This document shows positions 38,449 through 47,067 of a stretch of DNA of 64,000 bases, piece by piece. The notes beneath the pieces are model-generated. The model was not told the DNA's origin. It was given only the letters and a program-made list of their open reading frames with translations, and did not search any database. How positions within the stretch are numbered: the first letter of the stretch is position 1; every line of letters starts with the position of its first letter. The position numbers and the translations under genes were made by a program. The DNA lies in contig NZ_BOPC01000030.1 of the NCBI RefSeq assembly GCF_016863555.1, forward strand, positions 58,628 through 122,627, given 5' to 3'. The DNA comes from Micromonospora qiuiae. Lineage in GTDB: Bacteria > Actinomycetota > Actinomycetes > Mycobacteriales > Micromonosporaceae.

Positions 38449-39662
38449 GTTGATCATGAGGTTAGCGGCAGTGGTTGAATCCTTGGGGTCAAGGGGTGAG
38501 TGCAATCGTTAGGCGGTGATGAGTTGTGCGAGGCGTTGGGCTGGGGTGTCCCAGCCCAACGTTTCGCGGGGGCGGGTGTTGAGTTCGTGGGCGACTTCGT
38601 CGAGGCCGGTCTGGTCGATGGTGCGGAAGTCGTAGCTGTTTTTGGGGAAGTACTGGCGAAGTAGGCCGTTGGTGTTCTCGTTGCTGCCGCGTTGCCAGGG
38701 GCTGTGGGGGTCGCAGAAGTAGACCGGGCAGCCGGTGGCGACGGTGAACGTCGGGTGGGTGGCCATCTCCACGCCTTGGTCCCAGGTCAGCGACCGGCGT
38801 AGGTGCGCGGGCATGCGGGTGGCCAGGGCGGTGAGTACGCCGATGACGGCTTCGCTGTCACGGCCGTGGGGCAGAGCGCCGAGCAGCACGTAGCGGGTGC
38901 TGCGTTCGACCAGGGTCACGATCGCTGAGGCGCCGGCTTTGCCGATGACCAGGTCGCCTTCCCAGTGTCCGGGTACCGCCCGGTCGGTGGCCTCCGCGGG
39001 CCGGTTGCTGATGTGCAGGTCCCCGATCCAGGGCCGCCGACTGCGGGCCGCGCCCGCGGCCCTCGATTGCGGGCGCCGCTGGGTGCGACCCGAACGCAAA
39101 GCCACCTGCCGCCCCAACTCCGCGCGCAGGTTGCCCCGCGACTGCACGTAGATCGCCTGGTAGATCGTCTCGTGGGACACCTGCAACTCCGGTCGGCCGG
39201 CGTACGTGGCCCGTAACCACGCGGCGATCTGCTTCGGAGACCACCTACGCGCCAGTTTCCCCGCCACCATGCGCCGCAGCCGCGTACCCGGCCCAAGCTT
39301 CGACGCCTTCGGCCGCCGCCGGGCCGCATCCGCCCGCCGCTGCGCCCACTGCGCCTGATACCCCCACCGATACGGCCGACGAGCCCGCCCAGACGGCAAC
39401 GACCGCCCGAGCGGGTTCTTCGTCCCATGCCGCGCGCTGTTGTTCCGCGCCACCTCCCGCGACACCGTGCACACCGACAACCCGAGAAGCCCCGCGATCT
39501 GCGAAATCGTCCGCCCCGACCCCCACAAGTGCTCCAACACCTGCCGATGCCCGAACGTCAACACACCCGGCCTCGCCACCAGCACCTCCAGCCCAACCAA
39601 GATCAGTTGCACTGAAGCCTAGAAACCGCCATCTTCAAAGCGCCGCTAACCTCATGATCAAC
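38449..39662 (-). mobile_element. Complete IS30-family insertion sequence
   Basis: The element is bounded by perfect 21-base inverted repeats GTTGATCATGAGGTTAGCGG(C) at 38449-38469 and the complement at 39642-39662. GC flanks both ends, compatible with the 2-base target duplication of the family. It carries a single full-length transposase gene with an intact DDE triad and could be active. Confidence 0.88.
38509..39612 (-). CDS. IS30 family transposase
   Basis: 367 residues from a GTG at 39612. The N-terminal helix-turn-helix (ISQIAGLLGLSVCTVSREVA) is typical of IS30, as is the linker ETIYQAIYVQSRGNLRAELG. The DDE catalytic core includes GHWEGDLVIGK (first Asp), SLTWDQGVEMATH (second Asp) and SPWQRGSNENTNGLLRQYFP (Glu). 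The length is standard and no frameshift is seen, so the enzyme should be functional. Confidence 0.92.
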   Translation of the reverse strand: MQLILVGLEVLVARPGVLTFGHRQVLEHLWGSGRTISQIAGLLGLSVCTVSREVARNNSARHGTKNPLGRSLPSGRARRPYRWGYQAQWAQRRADAARRRPKASKLGPGTRLRRMVAGKLARRWSPKQIAAWLRATYAGRPELQVSHETIYQAIYVQSRGNLRAELGRQVALRSGRTQRRPQSRAAGAARSRRPWIGDLHISNRPAEATDRAVPGHWEGDLVIGKAGASAIVTLVERSTRYVLLGALPHGRDSEAVIGVLTALATRMPAHLRRSLTWDQGVEMATHPTFTVATGCPVYFCDPHSPWQRGSNENTNGLLRQYFPKNSYDFRTIDQTGLDEVAHELNTRPRETLGWDTPAQRLAQLITA

Positions 39663-39819
39663 GCCACGACGTCGCCGGTGCGGGTCGGATCGTCGCCGGC
39701 TTGCGGATCGTGATCGTGTCATCGGTGCCGGTGCCGGTGCCGGGTGGGGATGGGTGGTTGGAGGGTGAGCGTGTCGAGCTGATGGCGTGAACGGATCGCG
39801 GGGGTTGGCTCCGATGGGC

Positions 39820-39916
39820 ACCGGGGTGGTGCCAGGTGGTGCCGGGTGGGGCCGGGGTGGTGCCGGGTGGGGGCCGGGGTGGGGCCGGGGTGGTGCTGGG
39901 TGGGACCGGGGTGGTG
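39820..39916 (+). repeat. G-rich degenerate tandem repeat
   Basis: About eight degenerate copies of a GGGGTGGTGCCGGGTGG-like unit. The plus strand has many runs of three to five G and could form G-quadruplexes. The surrounding 490 bases between the IS30 element and the hydrolase gene hold no recognisable gene. Confidence 0.65.
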
Positions 39917-40155
39917 TCGCTCGGGTCGGGCCGCTCGCCGTCGTCGGTGCTGCCGCCGGAGGCGAGGTGGCCATGGCGAACGCGGATCTCTGCGGAAGGC
40001 GTGATGGCGCAAACGGATCAGCTCGACAGGCACCGGAAGCGACAGTGAAAGTGAGAGTGCCATGGTGGCCGTGAGCCGGGACTGAGCCGGAGCCAGAGCC
40101 GAGCCCGGGCTCCACTGTGCGGCGCAGCTGCCCTACTCTTCGTACGGTGATCCCG

Positions 40156-41016
40156 ATGACGGAGCGCCCGACGACCATCGTGGACCTGCCCGCCGGCCCG
40201 GTGGAATATCGGCTGGAACGACGCGGCGATGCCGTCGTCGTGGTGTTTCACGGCGGTCACATGCGGGCCGGTCTGACGTTGGACGAGCGGGTGTACGCCG
40301 AGGCCAACGTGACCGTGCTGGCGCCGTCGCGTCCGGGCTACGGCCGTACCCCGCTCACCACCGGGACGACCCTGCCGGGCTTCGCCGACGTGACCGCCGA
40401 ACTCTGCCGGCATCTGGGCATCGAACGAGTCACGGCGGCGGTCGGCATCTCCGCCGGCGGGCCGACCGCGGTGGCCCTGGCCGCCCGTCACCCGGCCCTG
40501 GTCGAGCGGCTGATCACACAGGCCGCAGTGGGGCCGCTGCCCTATCCGGACCGCCGCACCCGTCTCCTCGCGGGCCTGATGTTCTCGCCCTGGACCGAGG
40601 GCGTGACGTGGGGCGGAATGCGGGCACTGCTGCGTCGTAACCCGGATCTGGCCCTGCGGCAGCTGCTCTCCGGCCTCTCCACCCTTCCGGCCGAGTGGGT
40701 GCTGGCCGAGTTCAGTCCCGAGCAGCGTACGCAACTGGTCTGGCTCTTCTCCCGGATGCGTTCCGGCGCCGGATTCCGCAACGATCTGCGGCCCCGCGAG
40801 GATCTCACCACTCAGGTCACCCAGCCGGCCCTGGTGATCGCCAGCCGCCGCGACGGTGGGGTGCCGTTCGCGCATGCCGAGGCTCTGATCACCCGGATTC
40901 GTCGGGCCGAGCTGGTGGAAAGCCAGGCCGATCACCACTTCTACGAGTTCGGCGCCAACTGGCCCGCCATCACCGCCACCATCGGCGCCTTCCTGGCGAC
41001 CGACCCGACCCCCTGA
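40156..41016 (+). CDS. Alpha/beta hydrolase fold protein
   Basis: 286 residues from the ATG at 40156 (a GTG nine bases upstream is possible). VVVFHGGHMRAG forms the oxyanion region, PSRPGYGRTP the next loop, and AVGISAGGPTAVALAARHPA holds the nucleophile-elbow Ser (GISAG, about residue 100). PALVIASRRDGGVPFAHAEA supplies the acid Asp, and the catalytic His is probably in SQADHHFYEF near the end. No signal peptide. Substrate unknown; esterase or C-C hydrolase is typical. Confidence 0.85.
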   Translation: MTERPTTIVDLPAGPVEYRLERRGDAVVVVFHGGHMRAGLTLDERVYAEANVTVLAPSRPGYGRTPLTTGTTLPGFADVTAELCRHLGIERVTAAVGISAGGPTAVALAARHPALVERLITQAAVGPLPYPDRRTRLLAGLMFSPWTEGVTWGGMRALLRRNPDLALRQLLSGLSTLPAEWVLAEFSPEQRTQLVWLFSRMRSGAGFRNDLRPREDLTTQVTQPALVIASRRDGGVPFAHAEALITRIRRAELVESQADHHFYEFGANWPAITATIGAFLATDPTP

Positions 41017-41058
41017 CCGATGCACCTCCTGTTCAGGCGGAGCAGGCCCCGGTGCGGG

Positions 41059-41913
41059 TCACCGGGGCCGGGCTGCTTCAACGATCGCGGTCACGCGGAT
41101 CTCGACGCGCATGCCTGGTGCACCGAGCGCCGGGACGCCGGTCTCGGTCCAGATGGGTGCGCGGTCGCCCATGCGCTTGCGGAACTGCTCGACCATCACG
41201 CGATTGTGGGTCTCGCCGATGAAACCGTCAGCCTCGGGCAGGTGGTACGAGTTGACGTGCACCACATCGCGCCAGGTCGCGCCGGCGGTGGCGAGCGTCC
41301 GCTCGACGTTGTCGAAGGCCCGGACGATCTCGTCCTCAAGGGAGTCCGGGAACTGCCAGTCGTCGTCCCATCCGCCCTGGCCCGAGGTCTCGACGCGGTT
41401 CCCGATCCGGACGGCCTGGTGGTAGTGCATCCGGTCCAGCTGTGTCTCGCCGTACCCGGGCGTGGCGAAGAACTCGGGCCGTGAGTCGACGGCTCCGGTT
41501 GCCGGATCCCCGACGACCGCGGTCGCCTCGACCTCGACCAGGTGTTCCGGGGTGTGCAGCGCGGCGACGCCGATCAACGTCGCCGGGGACATCGGCGTGC
41601 TGCCGAGTCGGGCTGCGGCGCGGGCCACGCCGTCGAGGAATGTCGGCATCTTGTCCGGCGTCCAGTCCACGACGTAGACGGTCAGTCGGACGATGTCGTC
41701 GAGCCCGGCGCCGACACCCGCAAGGGCGGTGGCGACGTTGATGTAGCTCTGCTCCACCTGGGCGGCGAGATCGCCGACGCCGACCGTGACGCCGTCGGCG
41801 TCCCAGGCGACCTGGCCAGCGACGAAGACCTGCCGGTCGCCTGTCGCCACCGCGACCTGGTGGTAGACGCTGCTCCGGGGGAGTCCCTGGGGATCGATCA
41901 GGGTGACGGTCAT
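41059..41913 (-). CDS. Tandem RidA (YjgF/YER057c/UK114) family protein
   Basis: 284 residues with AGAGGAGC before the ATG. Two RidA-like domains are fused: residues 1-130 (VYHQVAVATGDRQVFVAGQV ... VEVEATAVVGDP) and 145-284 (YHQAVRIGNRVETSGQGGWD ... RVEIRVTAIVEA). RidA proteins hydrolyse reactive enamine/imine intermediates; the Arg needed for this is most likely in the MRVEIR segment of the second domain, while the first domain has VEVEA, suggesting that only the second half is catalytic. It is divergent from an HxlR regulator, a common arrangement for co-regulated redox-responsive genes. Confidence 0.85.
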   Translation of the reverse strand: MTVTLIDPQGLPRSSVYHQVAVATGDRQVFVAGQVAWDADGVTVGVGDLAAQVEQSYINVATALAGVGAGLDDIVRLTVYVVDWTPDKMPTFLDGVARAAARLGSTPMSPATLIGVAALHTPEHLVEVEATAVVGDPATGAVDSRPEFFATPGYGETQLDRMHYHQAVRIGNRVETSGQGGWDDDWQFPDSLEDEIVRAFDNVERTLATAGATWRDVVHVNSYHLPEADGFIGETHNRVMVEQFRKRMGDRAPIWTETGVPALGAPGMRVEIRVTAIVEAARPR

Positions 41914-42058
41914 GACGTGCTGCTCCTCTTCATGGCGTGGTCGACAGCTCCTGTGTGGTCGACAGCTCCGACCACGTGGTCACTTGTGGTTACTGAGGAA
42001 CTGTAGGAGAGTTTGCATCGACCTGGAAGAAGGCACTTTTCGGTAACGGAGGAACCTG
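41914..42058. promoter_or_regulatory. Shared control region of ridA-like and hxlR-like genes
   Basis: The 145-base gap holds a direct repeat TGGTCGACAGCTCC (twice, about 41938-41971), a palindrome GACCACGTGGTC just after, and a second direct repeat GGTTACTGAGGAACTG / GGTAACGGAGGAACCTG, the latter including the hxlR-type ribosome site. These are plausible binding sites of the HxlR regulator for both divergent genes. Confidence 0.5.
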
Positions 42059-42436
42059 ATGGTGACCACCCTGTCCGGCGATCCGGCCCAGGACGACATC
42101 ATGCGTGCCGGCACACTGGCGCGTGAGATCTTTTCGGACGTCGCCAACAAGTGGGCCCTGCTGATCATCGAGACCCTGGGGGAGGGCACCCTGCGATTCA
42201 GTGAGCTGCGCGACGCGCTCGAAGGCATCAGCCACAAGATGTTGACCCAGAACCTGCGCATGATGGAACGCAACGGTCTGGTCAAGCGCGCCGTGCACCC
42301 GACGGTCCCGCCACGGGTCGAGTACACGCTGACCGAGCCCGGACGCGAACTGCGCGCCACGGTCGATCTGATGTGTGAGTGGACCCGCCGCAACATCGGG
42401 CACATCGAGAACGCGCGCCACAGCTTCGGCAGCTGA
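42059..42436 (+). CDS. HxlR family transcriptional regulator
   Basis: 125 residues with GGAGG seven bases before the ATG. FSDVANKWALLIIETLGEGT and RFSELRDALEGISHKMLTQN form the winged helix-turn-helix typical of HxlR, followed by the wing (VPPRVEYTLTEPGREL). There is no Cys at the N-terminal position used by redox-sensing relatives, so it is probably ligand- or metabolite-responsive. It likely controls the divergent double-RidA gene. Confidence 0.9.
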   Translation: MVTTLSGDPAQDDIMRAGTLAREIFSDVANKWALLIIETLGEGTLRFSELRDALEGISHKMLTQNLRMMERNGLVKRAVHPTVPPRVEYTLTEPGRELRATVDLMCEWTRRNIGHIENARHSFGS

Positions 42437-42450
42437 GCGAGCCCGGTGTC

Positions 42451-43455
42451 TCAGGTGTCACCGGCCGGGCGGGGCAGCGCGGCGAGCAACTCGGCCTCGC
42501 GGGCGGCGCTCAGTCCGGCGCGCCGTTCGCGGTGCAGACCGGCCGCACGTTCCCAGGCGAGGGTGTCCGCCAGCAGGTCGACGCGGGGCCGGTGACGCAG
42601 CCCGGCGGCAGCCGCCGCGGCGCCGCTGCGTGCCGAGAAGCCCTCCCAGCCCGGCTCGACCAGCCACATCGACAGCGACTCCGGGCCCATGTACTGCGCT
42701 ACGCCCTGCGCCACCAACCACGCCGGGTCCGCGTCGACGACCGGGCCGCTGTGCCCGCCGACCGCACGGCACTGCTCGATCCACTCGCCGAAGGGCACCA
42801 CCGGGCCCACCGCGTTGTAGGTGCCGACCGTTGCGGCCTGCGCACAGTCGAGCAGCCAGGCCGCCAGGTCGCGTACGTCGACCACCTGGGTCGGCAGATC
42901 GGGGGTGTCGGGCACCAGCATCGGCGTGTCCGGATCGCGGGCGGCGCGGGCCACCCAGTAGCCGGAGCGGTCGGTGTGGTCGCCCGGTCCGCCGATCAGC
43001 CCGGCGCGGGCGACCAGCAGCCGGTCGCCGATCTCGGCCGTGGAGGCCTCCTCGCAGGCGGCCTTCGCCTCGCCGTACCGGTCGCGGTCGACGCTGTCCC
43101 GGTCGGTCGCCGGTAGGGTGGCGGCCGACTCGTCGGCGCCGGGCGTGGCCTGGGAGGCGTAGATGCTCCCCGAGGAGACGTAGCTCCAGTGCCTGGCCTG
43201 GGCGCCCAGCGCCCGCAACGCGCCCCGGACGAAGCCGGGCTGCCAGGACACCTCGATGACGGCATCCCAATGGCGGTCACGCAGCGCGTCGTACGCCGTG
43301 GGGTCGCGGCGGTCGGCGCTGACGAGCACCGCGCCCGGGGTGACCTGCCCGCTCTCGCCCCGGGCCAGGCAGGTGACGTCATGTCCACGTTCGACCGCCT
43401 GGCGGGCCACCTCACGTCCGAGCCACGCCGTGCCGCCCAGCACCAGAATCTCCAT
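42451..43455 (-). CDS. NAD-dependent epimerase/dehydratase family protein
   Basis: 334 residues from the ATG at 43455. The N-terminal Rossmann motif is [20 protein letters not shown] (GGTxWLG type). The Tyr-Lys pair would be in [13 protein letters not shown] (about residue 145), preceded by the Ser in [10 protein letters not shown]. This subgroup is an atypical SDR seen across actinobacteria, with unknown substrate. It is convergent with the HxlR gene (14 bases between stops). Confidence 0.85.
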   Translation of the reverse strand: MEILVLGGTAWLGREVARQAVERGHDVTCLARGESGQVTPGAVLVSADRRDPTAYDALRDRHWDAVIEVSWQPGFVRGALRALGAQARHWSYVSSGSIYASQATPGADESAATLPATDRDSVDRDRYGEAKAACEEASTAEIGDRLLVARAGLIGGPGDHTDRSGYWVARAARDPDTPMLVPDTPDLPTQVVDVRDLAAWLLDCAQAATVGTYNAVGPVVPFGEWIEQCRAVGGHSGPVVDADPAWLVAQGVAQYMGPESLSMWLVEPGWEGFSARSGAAAAAAGLRHRPRVDLLADTLAWERAAGLHRERRAGLSAAREAELLAALPRPAGDT

Positions 43456-43641
43456 GCCGCTCAGCCAACCAGCGACGACCCGACGCAACCAAGGATCTTT
43501 GCCCTGGGCAGAACGATCAGCCGCAGCGCAGGCTGATCGACTCCGTTTCGGCGGGATGGCGGGATGCGTGTGGGCCGGGAGACCGCAACACCGCCGAAAC
43601 GGCGCCGGCGGCAGCCAGCGCGGCGGCGCCCGATCGGCTGG

Positions 43642-43725
43642 TCAGGACCAGGTCACGTGGGGCGGCAGGGCGAGGAAGTCGGCTCAGGACCAGGTCACGT
43701 GGGGCGGCAGGGCGAGGAAGTCGGC
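43642..43725. repeat. Exact 42-base tandem duplication of a gene end
   Basis: The 42 bases that encode the last residues and stop of the winged-helix gene (43684-43725, starting TCAGGACCAGGTCACGTGGG) are repeated without change at 43642-43683. On the minus strand the copy lies downstream of the stop and re-encodes ADFLALPPHVTWS and a second stop in the same frame. Confidence 0.95.
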
Positions 43726-44805
43726 GTACCGGCCGAGGGCCTGCTCGACCTGGGTGCGGCGGGCGGGGTCGAGGTCGGCCAGGGGCTGCACGGCCAGGGT
43801 GACGCGGGTCTTGGCGAGGCTGCGTTTCCAGGTGCCGACGACCCGGCCGCCGACGACCACGGTGGGCTGAAAGACGCCGTTGCCGCCGGGGATGATCGCC
43901 GCCTTGTGCTCCGGGTCGAGCATCAGCGTGCGGTCCTTGTAGCCGAGCAGGTACTCGTCGAAGCCGGGCAACGCCAACACGTCGTCGACGGTCGTGCGGG
44001 GCGCGTCGAGCAGCGGCGTGGGCAGCACCGCCTCGACGCCGTCGACGCGTACCGTGGTCAGGGTGTCGCCGGCGGCGGCGATGGCTCGTTTCGCGTCGGT
44101 CGCGGTCAGGCCCGTCCAGCCGGCGAAGTCCTGCCGGGTGGTGGGGCCGTGGCTGCGGAAGTAGCGCAGCGCCAGGGTGGCCAGTGCCTCGTCCCGGTCG
44201 GGTTGGCGCTGGCCCGGCGCCCATTCGTCGAGCAGCGCGAACGTCTGCTCGGTGCCGACGTTGGGGGCGATGCAGGTGACGCCGCGCTGGGCCGCGTACC
44301 ACAGCAGGTGGTACGCGCGTTGGCCGGCGCCGTCGATGCCGGCCTTGACCAACGCGGTCACGCACTCGGCGCGGGTCAGCCGGCCGCCGCCGGCCAGGAC
44401 CTCGCCGAGCACGTCGGCCGCGCGGTCCGCGTCGGCCTCGGACAGGCCGAGGAACTCGCGTCGCCGGGCCGCACCGGCCAGCGTGCGTACGCCGGTCAGC
44501 TCCAGCATCCAGCGAGCGTCCCGGGACGGCACGAGGTGGATGGTGCCGCGCATCGGCCAGGTCCGCAGGGCCTCGCGGCGCTCCAACGCGGCGTGCACGT
44601 CCGTGTGGGTCGACCCGGGCAGCCGTACGCCCAGCGACCACATGCCGCTGGCCATGTCCTGCGCCTGCATGGCACCGAACCACTCGACCACCTCGGCCAC
44701 GGTGGCGAGCGGGTCGGCGGTGGGGTGCGGACGTAGCCGGAGACTGCTCATCCGCAACGCGAGCGCCTCGGCGCCGGTCAGCATCGTCGAACCGGTCGTT
44801 GCCAC
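43684..44805 (-). CDS. Winged-helix DNA-binding domain protein (AlkX/YcaQ-like family)
   Basis: 373 residues from a GTG at 44805. ALALRMSSLRLRPHPTADPL, VVEWFGAMQAQDMASGMWSL, MRGTIHLVPSRDARWML and a later DEYLLGYKDRTLMLD are the hallmarks of the winged-helix (HTH_42/DUF1006) family, which includes AlkZ/YcaQ-type DNA glycosylases that unhook crosslinks. The QxQ catalytic motif of AlkZ appears as QAQD here, in MQAQDMASG, as in the glycosylase subgroup. A DNA-repair role is possible but not proven for this actinobacterial branch. Its 3' end has been tandemly duplicated. Confidence 0.8.
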   Translation of the reverse strand: MATTGSTMLTGAEALALRMSSLRLRPHPTADPLATVAEVVEWFGAMQAQDMASGMWSLGVRLPGSTHTDVHAALERREALRTWPMRGTIHLVPSRDARWMLELTGVRTLAGAARRREFLGLSEADADRAADVLGEVLAGGGRLTRAECVTALVKAGIDGAGQRAYHLLWYAAQRGVTCIAPNVGTEQTFALLDEWAPGQRQPDRDEALATLALRYFRSHGPTTRQDFAGWTGLTATDAKRAIAAAGDTLTTVRVDGVEAVLPTPLLDAPRTTVDDVLALPGFDEYLLGYKDRTLMLDPEHKAAIIPGGNGVFQPTVVVGGRVVGTWKRSLAKTRVTLAVQPLADLDPARRTQVEQALGRYADFLALPPHVTWS

Positions 44806-45050
44806 GGGTCAACCGCCTTCCTTCGGGGTCGACCGCAGCATAGAAACCGGCACCGACATCGGTGCCCCTGATCGCGCTACGCCAGCACCGTTGATGGCGG
44901 AGCGCGATCCCCCGTTCAGGTTCGCCGGTGCGGGGCGGCGACGGGTTCGCGGGCACCGGTCCCATCAGGATGGCGCTTTCCGAGTCGGCCGAGAACTGTG
45001 ACCCGCGCAACTTGCGGATAACTTGAGAAACCGAGCGCCGTCGGGCCCGG

Positions 45051-45638
45051 TCAGCCGTTGCGGGGCTGGGGTACGCGCACCGCAGCCATGCCGGCCGCGG
45101 TGGCGGCCTCGATGCCCAGATCGGCGTCCTCGAAGACCAGGCACGAGTGCGGCGGCACGCCGAGCAGTTCGGCGGCGCGCAGGAACGGCTCCGGGTCGGG
45201 CTTGGGCCGGGTGTAGTCGCCGGCGCAGACCAGCGCGTCGAAGCGGTCGAGGATGCCGAGGGCGTCGAGGGAGGCGGTGACCGCTTCCCGGGTGCTGCCG
45301 GAGACCACGGCGAACGGGATGCGCCCATGCGCGTCGTCGATGTGGCGCAGCACCCCCGGGATGCCGGTGGCGGTGGGCAGCAGTTGCTGGAAGCGGGCCT
45401 CCCGGCGGGCGACGACCGTCTCCACCGGCATCCGCAGGCCGTGCTGTTCGTTGAGGGCGATCACGATGTCCACCGTCGGCCGCCCGGCCCAGGCGTAGAA
45501 GAGCGCCTCGGGGAAGGGGCAGTCCCACTCGTCGAGGGTTTCCCGCCAGGCCGTGTAGTGCTGGGGCATCGAGTCGACGATGGTGCCGTCGCAGTCGAAC
45601 AGGTACGCCTGGAACTCGCCGTTGGGCAGGGGCAACAT
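45051..45638 (-). CDS. HAD family phosphatase, beta-phosphoglucomutase-like
   Basis: 195 residues from the ATG at 45638. Motif I is YLFDCDGTIVDSMPQHYTAW (DxDGT), motif II VVSGST, motif III the Lys in RPKPDPEPFL, and motif IV VFEDADLGIEAATAAGM. The cap is the small alpha type of subfamily IA. It dephosphorylates a sugar phosphate or acts as a phosphoglucomutase-like isomerase. The GNAT gene ends 12 bases upstream on the same strand, so the two are co-transcribed. Confidence 0.88.
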   Translation of the reverse strand: MLPLPNGEFQAYLFDCDGTIVDSMPQHYTAWRETLDEWDCPFPEALFYAWAGRPTVDIVIALNEQHGLRMPVETVVARREARFQQLLPTATGIPGVLRHIDDAHGRIPFAVVSGSTREAVTASLDALGILDRFDALVCAGDYTRPKPDPEPFLRAAELLGVPPHSCLVFEDADLGIEAATAAGMAAVRVPQPRNG

Positions 45639-45650
45639 CACCGGCCCAGG

Positions 45651-46172
45651 CTAACCGGCTGCCCGGGGTGGCTGTCCGGGCCCTCCGAGCCGCTGATACA
45701 TGACCAGCAGGTCGACGTGGCCCTCGGTGGGGTGGCGGAAGCCCTCCGGAATGCGGCCGACCACCTCGAACCCCAGTGACCGCCACAGCGCCACCGCCCG
45801 CGTGTTGCTGGCCACCACGGCGTTGAACTGCATCGCGTGGTACCCGTCGGCGCGGGCCAGGTCGAGCACGTGCCGGCCGAGGGCACGGCCGACCCCGCGC
45901 CCGGCCGCCCACGGGGCGACCATGAAGCTGGCGTTGGCCACGTGGTCGCCCGGACCGAGCTGGTTGGGGGCCATCTTCGCCGAGCCGAGGACGGTGCCGT
46001 CGGTGTCGACCGCGACCACCGTGCGCCCCGGCAGGGGCACCAGCCACATCTGCCGGGCCCGTCCCTCGTCGATGTCCCGAGGCCAGGTGTACGTCTCACC
46101 CGCCGAGACGATCTCGTGCAGGAAGGGCCAGATGCCCGGCCAGTCGGTGGCGGTCGCGATTCTGATCTCCAT
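45651..46172 (-). CDS. GNAT family N-acetyltransferase
   Basis: 173 residues. The N-terminal MEIRIATATDWPGIWPFLHE, the beta-bulge region ASFMVAPWAAGRGVGRALGR (acetyl-CoA loop, about residues 80-100) and NTRAVALWRSLGFEVVGRIP are typical GNAT features. The substrate is not predictable; the sequence resembles phosphinothricin-acetyltransferase-like members in layout. It is encoded in front of a HAD phosphatase. Confidence 0.88.
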   Translation of the reverse strand: MEIRIATATDWPGIWPFLHEIVSAGETYTWPRDIDEGRARQMWLVPLPGRTVVAVDTDGTVLGSAKMAPNQLGPGDHVANASFMVAPWAAGRGVGRALGRHVLDLARADGYHAMQFNAVVASNTRAVALWRSLGFEVVGRIPEGFRHPTEGHVDLLVMYQRLGGPGQPPRAAG

Positions 46173-46333
46173 CGCCCGTGAGCATGCCAGCCGGGAGGTG
46201 CGCCGATCGACCGGTTTACAGCAGGCCGGCGGCCATCACCGTGCTGTCCGTCGACCGGGGGACAATCCGACCGTTTGCCCATCCCGAGTCCGGGTAGTCG
46301 CCAAAGCTGATCCGAAACCAGGAGGGACGTGCG

Positions 46334-46951
46334 ATGGCGGCACAGGTCAAGGTGGCGGTGATTTACTACAGCGCGACCGGCATCACCTATCAGATGGCGC
46401 AGGCGGCGAGCGAGGCCGCTGGCGAGGCGGGCGCGGAGGTGCGGCTGCGCAAGGTGCGGGAGCTGGCACCGGACGAGGCGATTCGTTCCAACTCGGGGTG
46501 GCAGGCGCACCGGCTCGAGACCCAGGACGTCGAGGAGGCCGAGCCGGACGACCTGAGCTGGGCCGACGTGGTGATCTTCGGTTCGCCGACCCGGTACGGG
46601 ATGGTCGCCGCACAGCTCAAGCAGTTCATCGACACCACGGGACCGCTGTGGGCCAACGGGGCGCTGGCCGACAAGGTGTACTCGGCCTTCACCTCCACCG
46701 CCACCGAGCACGGTGGCCAGGAGACGACCCTGACGTCGCTGTTCAGCGTCTTCTACCACTGGGGCGGGATCGTGGTCGCGCCCGGCTACACCGACCCGAG
46801 CCAGTTCGTCGCCGGCAACCCGTACGGCGCGTCGCACACCAGCAACAACGGCGAGATCGCGCCGGATCAGGTGGCCCTGGGGGCGACGGCGTTGACGGCC
46901 AAGCGGGCGGTGCGCATCGGCGCCGCGCTCAAGCAGGGCCTGGCCGGCTGA
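46334..46951 (+). CDS. wrbA: NAD(P)H:quinone oxidoreductase WrbA
   Basis: 205 residues with GGAGGGACG before the ATG. Flavodoxin-like fold: VAVIYYSATGITYQMAQAAS binds FMN phosphate, SPTRYGMVAAQLKQFIDTTG and SAFTSTATEHGGQETTLTSL are the WrbA signatures, and YHWGGIVVAPGYTD and YGASHTSNNGEIAPDQV complete the family pattern. It performs two-electron reduction of quinones in the cytoplasm and protects against redox stress. Single gene. Confidence 0.95.
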   Translation: MAAQVKVAVIYYSATGITYQMAQAASEAAGEAGAEVRLRKVRELAPDEAIRSNSGWQAHRLETQDVEEAEPDDLSWADVVIFGSPTRYGMVAAQLKQFIDTTGPLWANGALADKVYSAFTSTATEHGGQETTLTSLFSVFYHWGGIVVAPGYTDPSQFVAGNPYGASHTSNNGEIAPDQVALGATALTAKRAVRIGAALKQGLAG

Positions 46952-47067
46952 CCTGACGCGTGGGTGTCGGCCGGCGCCGGTGTGCCGGCCGACCGGTGGC
47001 CCGGGCGGGGGCTCTCGGACCCGCCCGGGCCACCGGCTGTCCACAGCGCTACCCCGGATCCGTGCGG

